DNA from: Candidatus Omnitrophota bacterium
GTDB lineage: Bacteria; Omnitrophota; Gorgyraeia; Aquiviventales; Aquiviventaceae
NCBI GenBank assembly: GCA_016206565.1
Contig: JACQRG010000064.1
Coordinates: 1 to 12,498 of the forward strand
Reading direction: 5' to 3'
Length of the DNA stretch: 12,498 nucleotides
Every line of letters begins with the position of its first letter. Position 1 is the first letter of the stretch. The notes under the pieces were generated by a model. It saw only the letters and a program-made list of their open reading frames with translations. It searched no databases and had not been told where the DNA came from. Shown in pieces: positions 1 through 6,594 of this stretch. A program made the translations under genes and the position numbers.

Positions 1-26
1 CTCGCTCAGGGGCGGATTCCGGGCGC

Positions 27-43
27 CCGGTTCGGCGAACCGG
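27..43. other. Small perfect hairpin (7-bp stem, 3-nt loop)
   Basis: CCGGTTC (27-33) and GAACCGG (37-43) are exact reverse complements around the loop GGC. No T-run follows on either side, so it is not a classical intrinsic terminator. It could help end an upstream transcript, or be chance in GC-rich DNA. Confidence 0.3.
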
Positions 44-219
44 CCGCGGCAATCTCCTCGCCCCAGGGGGCTCGTCGGTCGCGCGGCCGTGCTTTGAGAA
101 CCGTTCGCCTTCCCGGGCTGAATCCGCCATTCGCTCGCCGTGGTGGCCGCAGCCCTCTGAGTCGGCCGCGAGCCAGGACCCGCCGCCAGGCTCTGCGACT
201 TCTGCGGCCGCCCCGGCCG

Positions 220-228
220 TGTTATAAT
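220..228 (+). promoter_or_regulatory. Extended -10 promoter of ilvB, near-leaderless
   Basis: Positions 220-228 read TGTTATAAT: a perfect TG-N extended element and a perfect TATAAT hexamer in otherwise GC-rich DNA. At 17-bp spacing the -35 position (200-205, TTCTGC) is a poor match, which is common for extended -10 promoters. By usual sigma-70 geometry transcription would begin near 235, only about 4 bases before the ilvB ATG at 239, leaving no room for a Shine-Dalgarno. The promoter call is strong; the start point is inferred. Confidence 0.8.
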
Positions 229-238
229 ACAATTTCCC

Positions 239-1993
239 ATGGCGAAGCTTAAAGGCGCCCAAATTCTCGTCGAGAGCCTCCAGCGCGAGGGAGTCGAGCT
301 CGTCTTCGGCATCCCCGGGGGGGCCAATCTGCCCACCTTCGACGCGCTCTACTCCTCCAAGATCAAGGTCATCCTGACGGTGCACGAGCAGGGCGCGGCG
401 CACATGGCCGACGGCTTCGCCCGCGCCACCGGCAAGGTGGGCGTGTGCCTGGCCACCTCCGGGCCAGGGGCCACGAACCTGGTCACCGGCATCGCGACGG
501 CCTATATGGACTCCATCCCGATGGTGGCCATCACCGGGCAGGTGCGCACGTCGGTGATCGGCAACGACGCGTTCCAGGAGGCCGACACGGTCGGCGTCAC
601 CCGGCCGGTGACCAAGCACAGCTACCTCGTGAAAGACCCGAAGGACATGGCCCGGGTCGTGAAGGAGGCCTTCTACATCGCGCGGACCGGCCGGCCAGGG
701 CCTGTGCTCATTGACCTACCGGTGGACACCACGGTGGGCGAGGCCGAATTCGCGTATCCGGACAGCGTGGACCTGCGCGGCTACCAGCCGCGCGCCTGGC
801 CGGTGCCGTCCTCCAAGGCCATCGAGCAGGCGGCCGAGGCGATCAGCCGCAGCCGGCAGCCCGTGATCTACGCGGGCGCCGGGGTGATCCATGCGGGTGC
901 GGCCGCCGAACTAGCACAGCTCGCGCACGCGATGCGTATCCCGGTCACGACGAGCCTGCTGGGATTGGGCGGGTTTCCGGAGAGCGATCCGCTGAGCCTG
1001 GGGATGCTCGGCATGCACGGCTTCGAGTACACGAACTACGCCGTGGCCCAGTGCGATCTGCTCATCGGTATCGGGGCGCGCTTCGACGACCGCGTGACCG
1101 GCAAGCCGGATGAGTTCGCCCGGCGCGCCAAGAAAATCCACATTGATGTGGACCCGTCGTCCATCAACAAGACCGTGCTAGTGGACTATCCCGTGGTCGG
1201 CGACGTCAAGCAGGTGCTCCAGCAGCTCAACCGGCTGGTCAAGGCGCCGGACACGCGCGCCTGGCTGAACACCATCCAGGAGATGCGCAACAAGTACCCG
1301 CTGACCTATCGGGAGAAGCAGAAGCTGCTGCCGCAGTACATCATCCAGCAGATCTCCGAGGTCACGAAGGGCAACGCGATCATCGCCACCGGGGTGGGGC
1401 AGCACCAGATGTGGGCCGCGCAGTACTACCAGTTCAACCGGCCGCGCTCGCTCATCACCAGCGGCGGGCTGGGCACCATGGGCTTCGGGCTGCCGGCCGC
1501 GATCGGCGCGCAGTTCGGCCGGCCCAAGGACGTGGTCTGGGACATTGACGGCGACGGCAGCTTCCAGATGACCGCTCAGGAGCTGGCCACGGCCGCGCAG
1601 CACCAGCTGCCGGTCAAGGTGGCCATCATGAACAACCAGCACCATGGGATGGTGCGGCAGTGGCAGGATCTGTTCTACGAGGGCCGGCACGCCCAGTCGC
1701 GGCTCAACCCCGTGGACTTCGTGAAGCTGGCCGAGGCGAACCACTGCGTCGGGATCCGGGTGGAGCACAAGGACGGCGTGCGCCCGGCCATCGAGCGGGC
1801 GATGCAGGTGACCGGCCGGCCGAGCGTCGTGGAGTTCATGGTGGAGGAGGCCGAGGACTGCTGGCCGATGATCGCGCCGGGCAAAGCGCACGACCAGCTG
1901 CTCGGCACCTACGAGAGCCTGAGCAAGGACGGCGGAATCCCGCAGCGCCGGCATGCGGAGCCGGACGAGGAATCCAAGCTGAGCCTGGGCTGA
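239..1993 (+). CDS. ilvB: Acetolactate synthase, large catalytic subunit
   Basis: Thiamine-diphosphate and FAD enzyme that condenses two pyruvates to 2-acetolactate (valine/leucine branch) or pyruvate with 2-oxobutyrate (isoleucine branch). The 584-residue length is normal for the family. Visible landmarks are the N-terminal ThDP domain with catalytic Glu50 in VHEQGAAHMADGFARATGK, the central FAD-type domain with GARFDDRVTGK (279-289), and the C-terminal ThDP motif with GDGS at 438-441 and the Asn-Asn pair at 465-466. The usual NNQYLGMVRQWQ appears here as NNQHHGMVRQWQ. The ATG at 239 gives the family's standard N-terminus (MAKLKGAQILVESL) but has no Shine-Dalgarno and sits almost on the predicted transcription start. 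The stop overlaps ilvN (TGATG), as expected for a catalytic subunit made in step with its regulatory partner. Confidence 0.97.
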   Translation: MAKLKGAQILVESLQREGVELVFGIPGGANLPTFDALYSSKIKVILTVHEQGAAHMADGFARATGKVGVCLATSGPGATNLVTGIATAYMDSIPMVAITGQVRTSVIGNDAFQEADTVGVTRPVTKHSYLVKDPKDMARVVKEAFYIARTGRPGPVLIDLPVDTTVGEAEFAYPDSVDLRGYQPRAWPVPSSKAIEQAAEAISRSRQPVIYAGAGVIHAGAAAELAQLAHAMRIPVTTSLLGLGGFPESDPLSLGMLGMHGFEYTNYAVAQCDLLIGIGARFDDRVTGKPDEFARRAKKIHIDVDPSSINKTVLVDYPVVGDVKQVLQQLNRLVKAPDTRAWLNTIQEMRNKYPLTYREKQKLLPQYIIQQISEVTKGNAIIATGVGQHQMWAAQYYQFNRPRSLITSGGLGTMGFGLPAAIGAQFGRPKDVVWDIDGDGSFQMTAQELATAAQHQLPVKVAIMNNQHHGMVRQWQDLFYEGRHAQSRLNPVDFVKLAEANHCVGIRVEHKDGVRPAIERAMQVTGRPSVVEFMVEEAEDCWPMIAPGKAHDQLLGTYESLSKDGGIPQRRHAEPDEESKLSLG

Positions 1994-2472
1994 TGAGCGA
2001 AAAGTACACGCTCTCCTGTGTGGTGGAAAACCATTTCGGGGTTCTGGCCCGCATGTCCGGGCTCATCAGCGCCCGGGGCTTCAACATTGACTCGCTGACC
2101 GTCAGCGCGACCGAGGACCCGACGATCTCCCGCATGACGATCGTCGTGGATGCCGACGCGACGAAGCTCGAGCAGGTGAAGAACCAGCTCAACCGGCTGG
2201 TGGACGTCATCGAGGTGGCGCAGCTCCAGCCGGGGGAATTCATTGACCGCGAGCTGCTCCTGGCCCGCGTGAAGGCGGACGGCGGCGCGCGCGCGGCGAT
2301 CGAAGCCGCGGTCAAGCGTTTCAGCGGCCGGGTGGCGAGCGCCTCCGACAGCACGGTGGTCGTCGAGGCGGTCGGAGACACGTCCACGCTCGACCAGCTG
2401 GTGGCGGCGCTGCGGCCGCATGGCATCACGCAGCTGGTGCGCACCGGCCGCGTGGCGCTGGGCAAGGCGTGA
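1993..2472 (+). CDS. ilvN: Acetolactate synthase, small regulatory subunit
   Basis: Encodes 159 residues, the usual short form of the regulatory subunit (IlvN/IlvH type). An N-terminal ACT domain (about 4-78) carries the diagnostic ENHFGVLARMSGLISARGFN segment that forms the valine-binding, feedback-inhibition site in this family. A C-terminal domain (about 80-159) follows, including the conserved RELLLARVKA stretch. It binds IlvB, raises its activity and confers end-product inhibition (family knowledge). The ATG at 1993 shares its A with the ilvB stop codon (TGATG), pointing to translational coupling. An open frame continues upstream inside ilvB, but homology begins only at this ATG. Its own stop overlaps the next gene in the same way. 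Confidence 0.96.
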   Translation: MSEKYTLSCVVENHFGVLARMSGLISARGFNIDSLTVSATEDPTISRMTIVVDADATKLEQVKNQLNRLVDVIEVAQLQPGEFIDRELLLARVKADGGARAAIEAAVKRFSGRVASASDSTVVVEAVGDTSTLDQLVAALRPHGITQLVRTGRVALGKA

Positions 2473-2843
2473 TGGTCCCCTGGCCGGTCGCCGCGCTGGC
2501 ACTCGGCTACGGCCTGCTGGCCGCTCTGTCGGCGGCCGCGCTCTGGCAACGGCCCGGCGTGTGGCCGGCCGCGTGGCTCGCACTCTCCGCCGCGGCGATG
2601 CTCGGGCTGCCGCTGCTCAAGCCCTGGGCGAGGATGGCGGCGCTGGCCGGGCTGTGGTGGCTGGTCGCCTCGCTGCTGGTGCTGGCCGGGGTGCTGGTCG
2701 GCGCCGCGCGGCCGCTGGACGGGTTGCTCGTGACCTGCGCGGCGGGTGGATTGCTCATCCCGATGCGGTACCTGCGCCGACCGCAGGTCAAGGCGTGGTT
2801 TGGACAAAAGGTGCTAGGTGAGAGGGGTGAGGGAGAACGGTGA
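2472..2843 (+). CDS. Small hypothetical membrane protein inside the ilv operon
   Basis: I do not recognise the family. The 123-residue product is rich in Ala, Leu and Trp, with about four hydrophobic stretches (roughly 4-24, 31-49, 55-78 and 83-99). Arg/Lys-rich loops and a charged tail follow, so it is probably an inner-membrane protein. The start is ATG 2472, overlapping the ilvN stop as TGATG; a GTG one codon earlier is less likely. The stop overlaps ilvC as TGATG. The last ten residues (VLGERGEGER) are encoded by a degenerate GGTGA-type repeat that also supplies the ilvC ribosome-binding site, so the tail may be a by-product of repeat spread. Its position suggests co-expression with branched-chain synthesis; a transport or export role would be a guess. 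Confidence 0.75.
   Translation: MVPWPVAALALGYGLLAALSAAALWQRPGVWPAAWLALSAAAMLGLPLLKPWARMAALAGLWWLVASLLVLAGVLVGAARPLDGLLVTCAAGGLLIPMRYLRRPQVKAWFGQKVLGERGEGER
2817..2843 (+). repeat. Degenerate GGTGA direct repeat at the membrane protein/ilvC junction
   Basis: GGTGA recurs at 2817, 2826 and 2839, with GGTGAG shared by the first two. The repeat codes for the charged end of the upstream protein, contains its stop codon and runs into the ilvC ATG at 2843. It also holds AGGGAG (2830-2835), a good Shine-Dalgarno 7 bases before that ATG. It is less regular than the heptamer arrays elsewhere in the window. Confidence 0.45.
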
Positions 2844-3889
2844 TGGCGCGCATCTTCTATGACAAGGACGCCGACCTCAACGCCCTGAAGGGCAAGACGG
2901 TGGCGATCATCGGCTACGGCATCCAGGGACGGGGCCAGGCGCTGAACCTGCGCGACTCCGGCGTGAAGGTGGTCGTCGCGCAGCGGCCCGGCGGGCCCAA
3001 CTTCGACCTGGCCCGTCAGGACGGGTTTGCGCCGCTCACCGCCGCCGAGGCCACCCGCAAGGCCGACCTGGTCATCCTGCTCGCGCAGGACACGCTGCAG
3101 GCGCAGATCTACCGGGAGTCCATCGCGCTGCACCTGAAGGCCGGCAAGGCGCTGGGATTCTCGCACGGCTTCGCTATCGTGTACGGGCTGGTCAAGCCCC
3201 CGAAGAGCGTGGACGTGGTCATGGTCGCCCCCAAGGGCCCGGGCAGCCTGCTGCGCTCCCAGTACCTGGAGGGCAAGGGCGTGCCGGCGCTGCTGGCGGT
3301 GCAGCAAAACGCCACGGGCAAGGCCAAGGCGCTGGCTCTGGCCTGGGCCAGGGGCATCGGCTCGACCCGCGCCGGCGTGCTGGAGACGACCTTCAAGGAA
3401 GAGACCGAGACCGACAACTTCGGCGAGCAGGCCGTGCTGTGCGGCGGCGTCTCGGCGCTGATCAAGGCCGGGTTCGAGACGCTGGTGGAAGCCGGCTACC
3501 AGCCGGAGCTGGCGTACTTCGAGTGTGTGCACGAGCTGAAGCTCATCACCGATATGATCTGGGCCGGCGGGATCCAGGGAATGCGCAAGCGGGTCTCCGA
3601 CACCGCCAAGTGGGGCGACATCCACTGCGGGCCGCGGGTCATTGACGCGCGCGTCAAGGAGAACATGCGCCAGCTCCTGCGCGAGATCCAGTCCGGCCGC
3701 TTCGCCAAGGAATGGATTGCGGAGGATCGCGCCGGGCGGCCGACCTTTGCGCGCCTGATGCGGCAGGATGACCGGCACCCCATCGAGCAGGTCGGGGCGA
3801 AGCTGCGCAGCATGATGCCGTGGATCGGGCCCAACGGGGCTTCCGGGCCGAAGGGTGGGGCGCGCCGCCGGACCGCGAGCAGCCGGTGA
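2843..3889 (+). CDS. ilvC: Ketol-acid reductoisomerase, class I (short form)
   Basis: Converts acetolactate or acetohydroxybutyrate to the dihydroxy acid using Mg2+ and a nicotinamide cofactor. The 348-residue length fits class I. The N-terminal Rossmann domain has GYGIQGRGQALNLRDSG (24-40), and the catalytic region has SHGF (His108) and APKGPG (Lys131). The C-terminal knotted domain supplies metal ligands Asp191 and Glu195 in ETDNFGEQ, and Glu227 and Glu231 in FECVHELK. Two oddities stand out. The loop after Arg48 reads RPGGPNFDLA, where many NADPH enzymes have RPGSKSW-like residues. A basic 20-residue tail extends past the usual MMPW end. The start is ATG 2843 (TGATG overlap, Shine-Dalgarno at 2830-2835). 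The end overlaps the next small gene by four bases (GTGA). Confidence 0.96.
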   Translation: MARIFYDKDADLNALKGKTVAIIGYGIQGRGQALNLRDSGVKVVVAQRPGGPNFDLARQDGFAPLTAAEATRKADLVILLAQDTLQAQIYRESIALHLKAGKALGFSHGFAIVYGLVKPPKSVDVVMVAPKGPGSLLRSQYLEGKGVPALLAVQQNATGKAKALALAWARGIGSTRAGVLETTFKEETETDNFGEQAVLCGGVSALIKAGFETLVEAGYQPELAYFECVHELKLITDMIWAGGIQGMRKRVSDTAKWGDIHCGPRVIDARVKENMRQLLREIQSGRFAKEWIAEDRAGRPTFARLMRQDDRHPIEQVGAKLRSMMPWIGPNGASGPKGGARRRTASSR

Positions 3890-4116
3890 CGACACAGGTA
3901 TTCATCGAAGCGCTGCGGGAGTTCCATCTCAGCCCTCCCGACGAGCGGGGGTCGCTGGCCAACGCCATGTCCGAGGCCATCGTCGCGAAGCGCGTGGACC
4001 TGGCGGCGGTGCGCCAGGCGCTGCTGGACGCCGCCGCGAGCGATCTGTTGCAGACGCTGGATGACTTCATTGATTTGATCGAGCCCTACATCGAAGAAGG
4101 GGGCGTTGAGGAGTAG
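3886..4116 (+). CDS. Small acidic hypothetical protein between ilvC and leuA
   Basis: The product is a 76-residue, soluble-looking, mostly helical protein rich in Ala, Leu, Asp and Glu, ending in an acidic tail (IEPYIEEGGVEE). I do not recognise the family. I chose GTG 3886 because it overlaps the ilvC stop as GTGA, matching the coupled junctions upstream. An ATG at 3820 would add a basic, Gly/Arg-rich stretch lying wholly inside ilvC, which looks like shadow sequence. Codon use follows its neighbours, including an ATT-GAT Ile-Asp pair. Its last codons carry GAGGAG (4108-4113), which serves leuA. The sealed position between two leucine-pathway genes suggests co-expression; any regulatory or chaperone role is speculation. 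Confidence 0.75.
   Translation: MTTQVFIEALREFHLSPPDERGSLANAMSEAIVAKRVDLAAVRQALLDAAASDLLQTLDDFIDLIEPYIEEGGVEE
4108..4113 (+). promoter_or_regulatory. Ribosome-binding site of leuA
   Basis: GAGGAG lies 8 bases before ATG 4122 and inside the last codons of the preceding small gene. It is the clearest Shine-Dalgarno in the window and fixes the leuA start. Confidence 0.75.
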
Positions 4117-4121
4117 GCGCC

Positions 4122-5669
4122 ATGAGACGCATCACGATTTTTGACACGACGCTGCGCGACGGGGAGCAATGCCCGGGTGCCAGCCTGACCCCGCCCGAGA
4201 AGCTGGAGATCGCCAGGCAGCTGGCCCGGCTGGGCGTGGACGTCATCGAGGGTGGATTCCCCATCGCCTCGCCGGGGGACGCCCAGGCGGTGAAGATGAT
4301 CGCGCAGGCCGTCAAGGGCCCGACGATCGCCGCGCTGGCGCGCTCGCTGCCCCACGACATTGACGCGGCCGCGGCCGCCCTGGCCCCCGCCAAGAAGAAG
4401 CGCATCCACGTCTTCCTGGCCACCTCGCCGATCCACCGCAAGTACAAGCTGCGCAAGGCGCAGGCGGAGATCCTGCGCCAGGCGGTGTGGGCGGTCAAGC
4501 ACGCCCGCAAGTACGCCCGGGACGTCGAGTTCTCGCCGGAGGACGCCTCGCGCACCGAGCCGGAGTTCCTCCACCAGGTGCTGGAGGCGGTCATCCGCGC
4601 CGGTGCGACGACCGTGAACATCCCGGATACGGTCGGCTTCGCCATCCCGGATGAGTTCGGGCGCCTGATTAAGGGCATCACCGAGCGCGTTCCGAACATT
4701 GAGCGGGCTGTGATCAGCGTGCACTGCCACAACGACCTGGGGCTCTCGATGCCGAACTCGCTGGCCGCCATCAAGAACGGGGCGGGGCAGGTCGAGTGCA
4801 CGGTCAACGGCATCGGGGAGCGGGCCGGCAACGCGTCGCTGGAGGAGATCGTCATGACGCTGAAGATCCGCCGCAACTTCTACCAGGCCCGGACCGGCGT
4901 GGACACGACCCAGATCATCAAGACGTCGCGCCTGGTCAGCAGCCTCACCGGCATCGCGGTCCAGCCGAACAAGGCCATTGTCGGCGGCAACGCCTTCCGG
5001 CATGAGTCCGGCATCCATCAGGACGGCGTGCTCAAGCACCGGGCCACCTATGAGATCATGCGGCCGCAGGACGTGGGCTTGAGCGGCAGCCAACTGGTGC
5101 TGGGCAAGCTCTCCGGCCGGCACGCGTTCGCGCAGCGGCTGGCCAAACTGGGCTTGCGCCTCTCCAAGGGGGAGCTGGACCGAGCCTTCGAGCGGTTCAA
5201 GGCGCTGGCGGACAAGAAGAAGGACATCTATGACGACGACCTGACGGCCATCGTGGAGGAGGGCCTGCCGGCCGCGCAGGAGATCTACAAGCTGGTCTAC
5301 GTCCATACGACCTCCGGCAGCGACACGGTGCCAACGGCGACCATCCGGCTCGAGCGAGAAGGCAAGGTGGCGCAGGATGCCGCCTGCGGCGACGGGCCGG
5401 TGGACGCGTGCTACAAGACCATCAACCGCATGACCGGGCTCTCGCCGGAGCTGGTGGACTACACGCTGCGCTCGGTGACAAAGGGGCGGGACGCGCTGGG
5501 CGAAGTGGCGGTGAAGCTGCGCCACCGCGGCATCGAGGTGGCGGCGCGCGGCACGTCCACCGACATCATCGAGGCCTCGGCCAAGGCGTACGTCAACGCG
5601 ATCAACAAGCTGCTCTCCTCCTCGACGCGCCGCGCGTATCTCGGGCGGCGCTCCGCCCCCCACCCGTAA
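4122..5669 (+). CDS. leuA: 2-Isopropylmalate synthase
   Basis: First committed step of leucine synthesis: 2-oxoisovalerate plus acetyl-CoA gives 2-isopropylmalate. The 515-residue length matches the LeuA type with a regulatory domain. The N-terminal HMGL-like TIM barrel starts with FDTTLRDGEQCPGA (Asp9 a metal ligand, Arg12 catalytic) and includes HCHNDLGLSMPNS (His201 and His203 metal ligands), then CTVNGIGERAGNASLEE. A GGNAFRHESGIHQDG segment (288-302) marks the linker region. The C-terminal part (about 370-500) resembles the LeuA allosteric dimer domain that binds leucine. A citramalate synthase is the main alternative, but the ilv neighbours and overall pattern favour LeuA. The gene ends with a short basic tail, followed at once by the heptamer hairpin. 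Confidence 0.93.
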   Translation: MRRITIFDTTLRDGEQCPGASLTPPEKLEIARQLARLGVDVIEGGFPIASPGDAQAVKMIAQAVKGPTIAALARSLPHDIDAAAAALAPAKKKRIHVFLATSPIHRKYKLRKAQAEILRQAVWAVKHARKYARDVEFSPEDASRTEPEFLHQVLEAVIRAGATTVNIPDTVGFAIPDEFGRLIKGITERVPNIERAVISVHCHNDLGLSMPNSLAAIKNGAGQVECTVNGIGERAGNASLEEIVMTLKIRRNFYQARTGVDTTQIIKTSRLVSSLTGIAVQPNKAIVGGNAFRHESGIHQDGVLKHRATYEIMRPQDVGLSGSQLVLGKLSGRHAFAQRLAKLGLRLSKGELDRAFERFKALADKKKDIYDDDLTAIVEEGLPAAQEIYKLVYVHTTSGSDTVPTATIRLEREGKVAQDAACGDGPVDACYKTINRMTGLSPELVDYTLRSVTKGRDALGEVAVKLRHRGIEVAARGTSTDIIEASAKAYVNAINKLLSSSTRRAYLGRRSAPHP

Positions 5670-5672
5670 ATG

Positions 5673-5746
5673 CAGCGACAAGCGACAAGCGACAAGCGAC
5701 AAGGCTGTCCCAATCCGTGTTGCCTGTTGCTTGTTGCTTGTTGCTG
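5673..5746. repeat. Inverted heptamer arrays forming a long hairpin before aroE
   Basis: Four exact head-to-tail copies of GCGACAA fill 5675-5702. After a 17-base spacer, four copies of TTGCYKG (mostly TTGCTTG) fill 5720-5747, in the inverted sense. As + strand RNA, 5673-5699 pairs with 5720-5746, with a G-U wobble in each heptad and one A/C mismatch (5695/5724). Two more pairs (5700-5719 and 5701-5718) bring the stem to about 29 bp with a loop of about 16 bases. The structure stops 3 bases before the aroE ATG, and no T-run follows, so it is not a standard terminator. Confidence 0.9.
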
Positions 5747-5749
5747 GCC

Positions 5750-6577
5750 ATGACACGACTTTTCGGCGTCATCGGCGATCCCATCAGCCATAGCCTCTCG
5801 CCCGCCATGCACAATGCGGCGTTGCGCGCGAAGCACCTCGACGCCGTGTACGCGCCCTTCGAAGTGCCGCGCCGCTGGCTGGCACCGATGCTGCGGGGCC
5901 TGGTCCTGGCCGGCGTGGAGGGCCTGAACGTGACCGTGCCGCTGAAGGAAGCCGCCGTGCCGCTGATGCATCGCCTGGACCCGGCCGCGCAGGCGTGCGG
6001 CGCGGTCAATACCATCGTGGTCCGCGGCGGGCGGCTGCACGGCTTCAACACGGACGGCGTCGGCTTCGCGCAAGCGCTCCGGGAGCTGGGCTGGCGGCCG
6101 GGCCCGGTGCGCGCAGTCATCCTGGGAGCCGGGGGGGCGGCGCGCGCCGTCGCCTGGGAGCTGGGCCGCGCGGCGGGCAGCCGCATCACCATCGCCAACC
6201 GCTCCCGGGGGCGGGCCGTCCGTTTGACTCGATGGCTGCGCCGGGTCAGGCCCCAGGTCGGGGTGGGCGTGGCGCCGCTCTCGCAGGTGCCGTTGCAGGG
6301 CGCGACCCTGCTCGTGAACGCCACCACAGTGGGGATGTCGCCGCGCGACGGCCTGCTCATCCCGGCCGACGCGCTGCACCACGGGCTCGTGGTGTACGAT
6401 CTGGTCTACCACCGCACGACCCGGCTCGTCGCCGAGGCGCGGCGGCGCGGATGTGTTGCCGCCAACGGGCTGTCAATGCTACTATACCAAGGTGCCGAGT
6501 CGTTCCGATTGTGGTGGAACCGGCCGGCCCCGCTGGCCGTCATGCGGCGCGCGTTAGAGCAGGCGATCCAAGCGTAG
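5750..6577 (+). CDS. aroE: Shikimate dehydrogenase (NADP-dependent)
   Basis: Reduces 3-dehydroshikimate to shikimate. The 275-residue length is typical. The substrate domain shows SHSLSP (13-18), NVTVPLK with catalytic Lys66, and Asn87 and Asp102 in the usual AVNTI and NTDG contexts. The Rossmann domain shows GAGGAAR (126-132) and the NRS segment at 150-152, which in AroE proteins contacts the NADPH phosphate. YDLVY and LLYQGAESF near the end are also family marks. ATG 5750 gives the canonical MTRLFGVIGDPISHS start. Its only upstream leader is the heptamer hairpin, with no clear Shine-Dalgarno. First gene of the shikimate cluster; the prepilin peptidase follows closely. Confidence 0.95.
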   Translation: MTRLFGVIGDPISHSLSPAMHNAALRAKHLDAVYAPFEVPRRWLAPMLRGLVLAGVEGLNVTVPLKEAAVPLMHRLDPAAQACGAVNTIVVRGGRLHGFNTDGVGFAQALRELGWRPGPVRAVILGAGGAARAVAWELGRAAGSRITIANRSRGRAVRLTRWLRRVRPQVGVGVAPLSQVPLQGATLLVNATTVGMSPRDGLLIPADALHHGLVVYDLVYHRTTRLVAEARRRGCVAANGLSMLLYQGAESFRLWWNRPAPLAVMRRALEQAIQA

Positions 6578-6594
6578 ATGTGGACGGTGCTGTA

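Larger units (their letters stand above)
1..238. other. Non-coding upstream region of the ilv operon
   Basis: I find no credible coding frame, RNA gene or mobile element here. The stretch is GC-rich apart from the AT-rich last 18 bases, which carry a promoter. It contains one small perfect hairpin (27-43) near its left edge. No leader peptide rich in Val, Leu or Ile codons and no obvious T-box or attenuator is visible, so I see no classical attenuation of the operon. The end of an upstream gene outside the window could extend into the first bases, but I cannot show it. Confidence 0.6.

Noticed and set aside
27..43. Hairpin near the left edge as a rho-independent terminator
   Set aside because: The stem is perfect, but there is no T-rich tail on either strand and no upstream gene is visible to be terminated.
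1660..1992. N-terminal extension of ilvN in the same open frame
   Set aside because: This segment lies entirely inside ilvB, is Arg/Gly/Ala-rich and matches nothing. The ACT domain begins right after ATG 1993.
3820..3885. Longer start (ATG 3820) for the small gene between ilvC and leuA
   Set aside because: It would overlap ilvC by 70 bases and add a Gly/Arg-rich segment that reads as shadow of ilvC. GTG 3886 gives a GTGA overlap like the other coupled junctions.
5670..5750. Heptamer arrays as a CRISPR array or intrinsic terminator
   Set aside because: The units are 7 bases with no spacers, so this is not CRISPR. There is no T-run after the stem and the aroE ATG follows at once, so a classical terminator is not supported.
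4086..5756. Long open frame on the - strand opposite leuA
   Set aside because: It is antisense shadow of a clear leuA gene in GC-rich DNA. The translation is low-complexity, rich in Arg, His and Leu, with no family motif. Similar frames at 2507-3895, 7920-9272 and 10932-12359 were rejected for the same reason.
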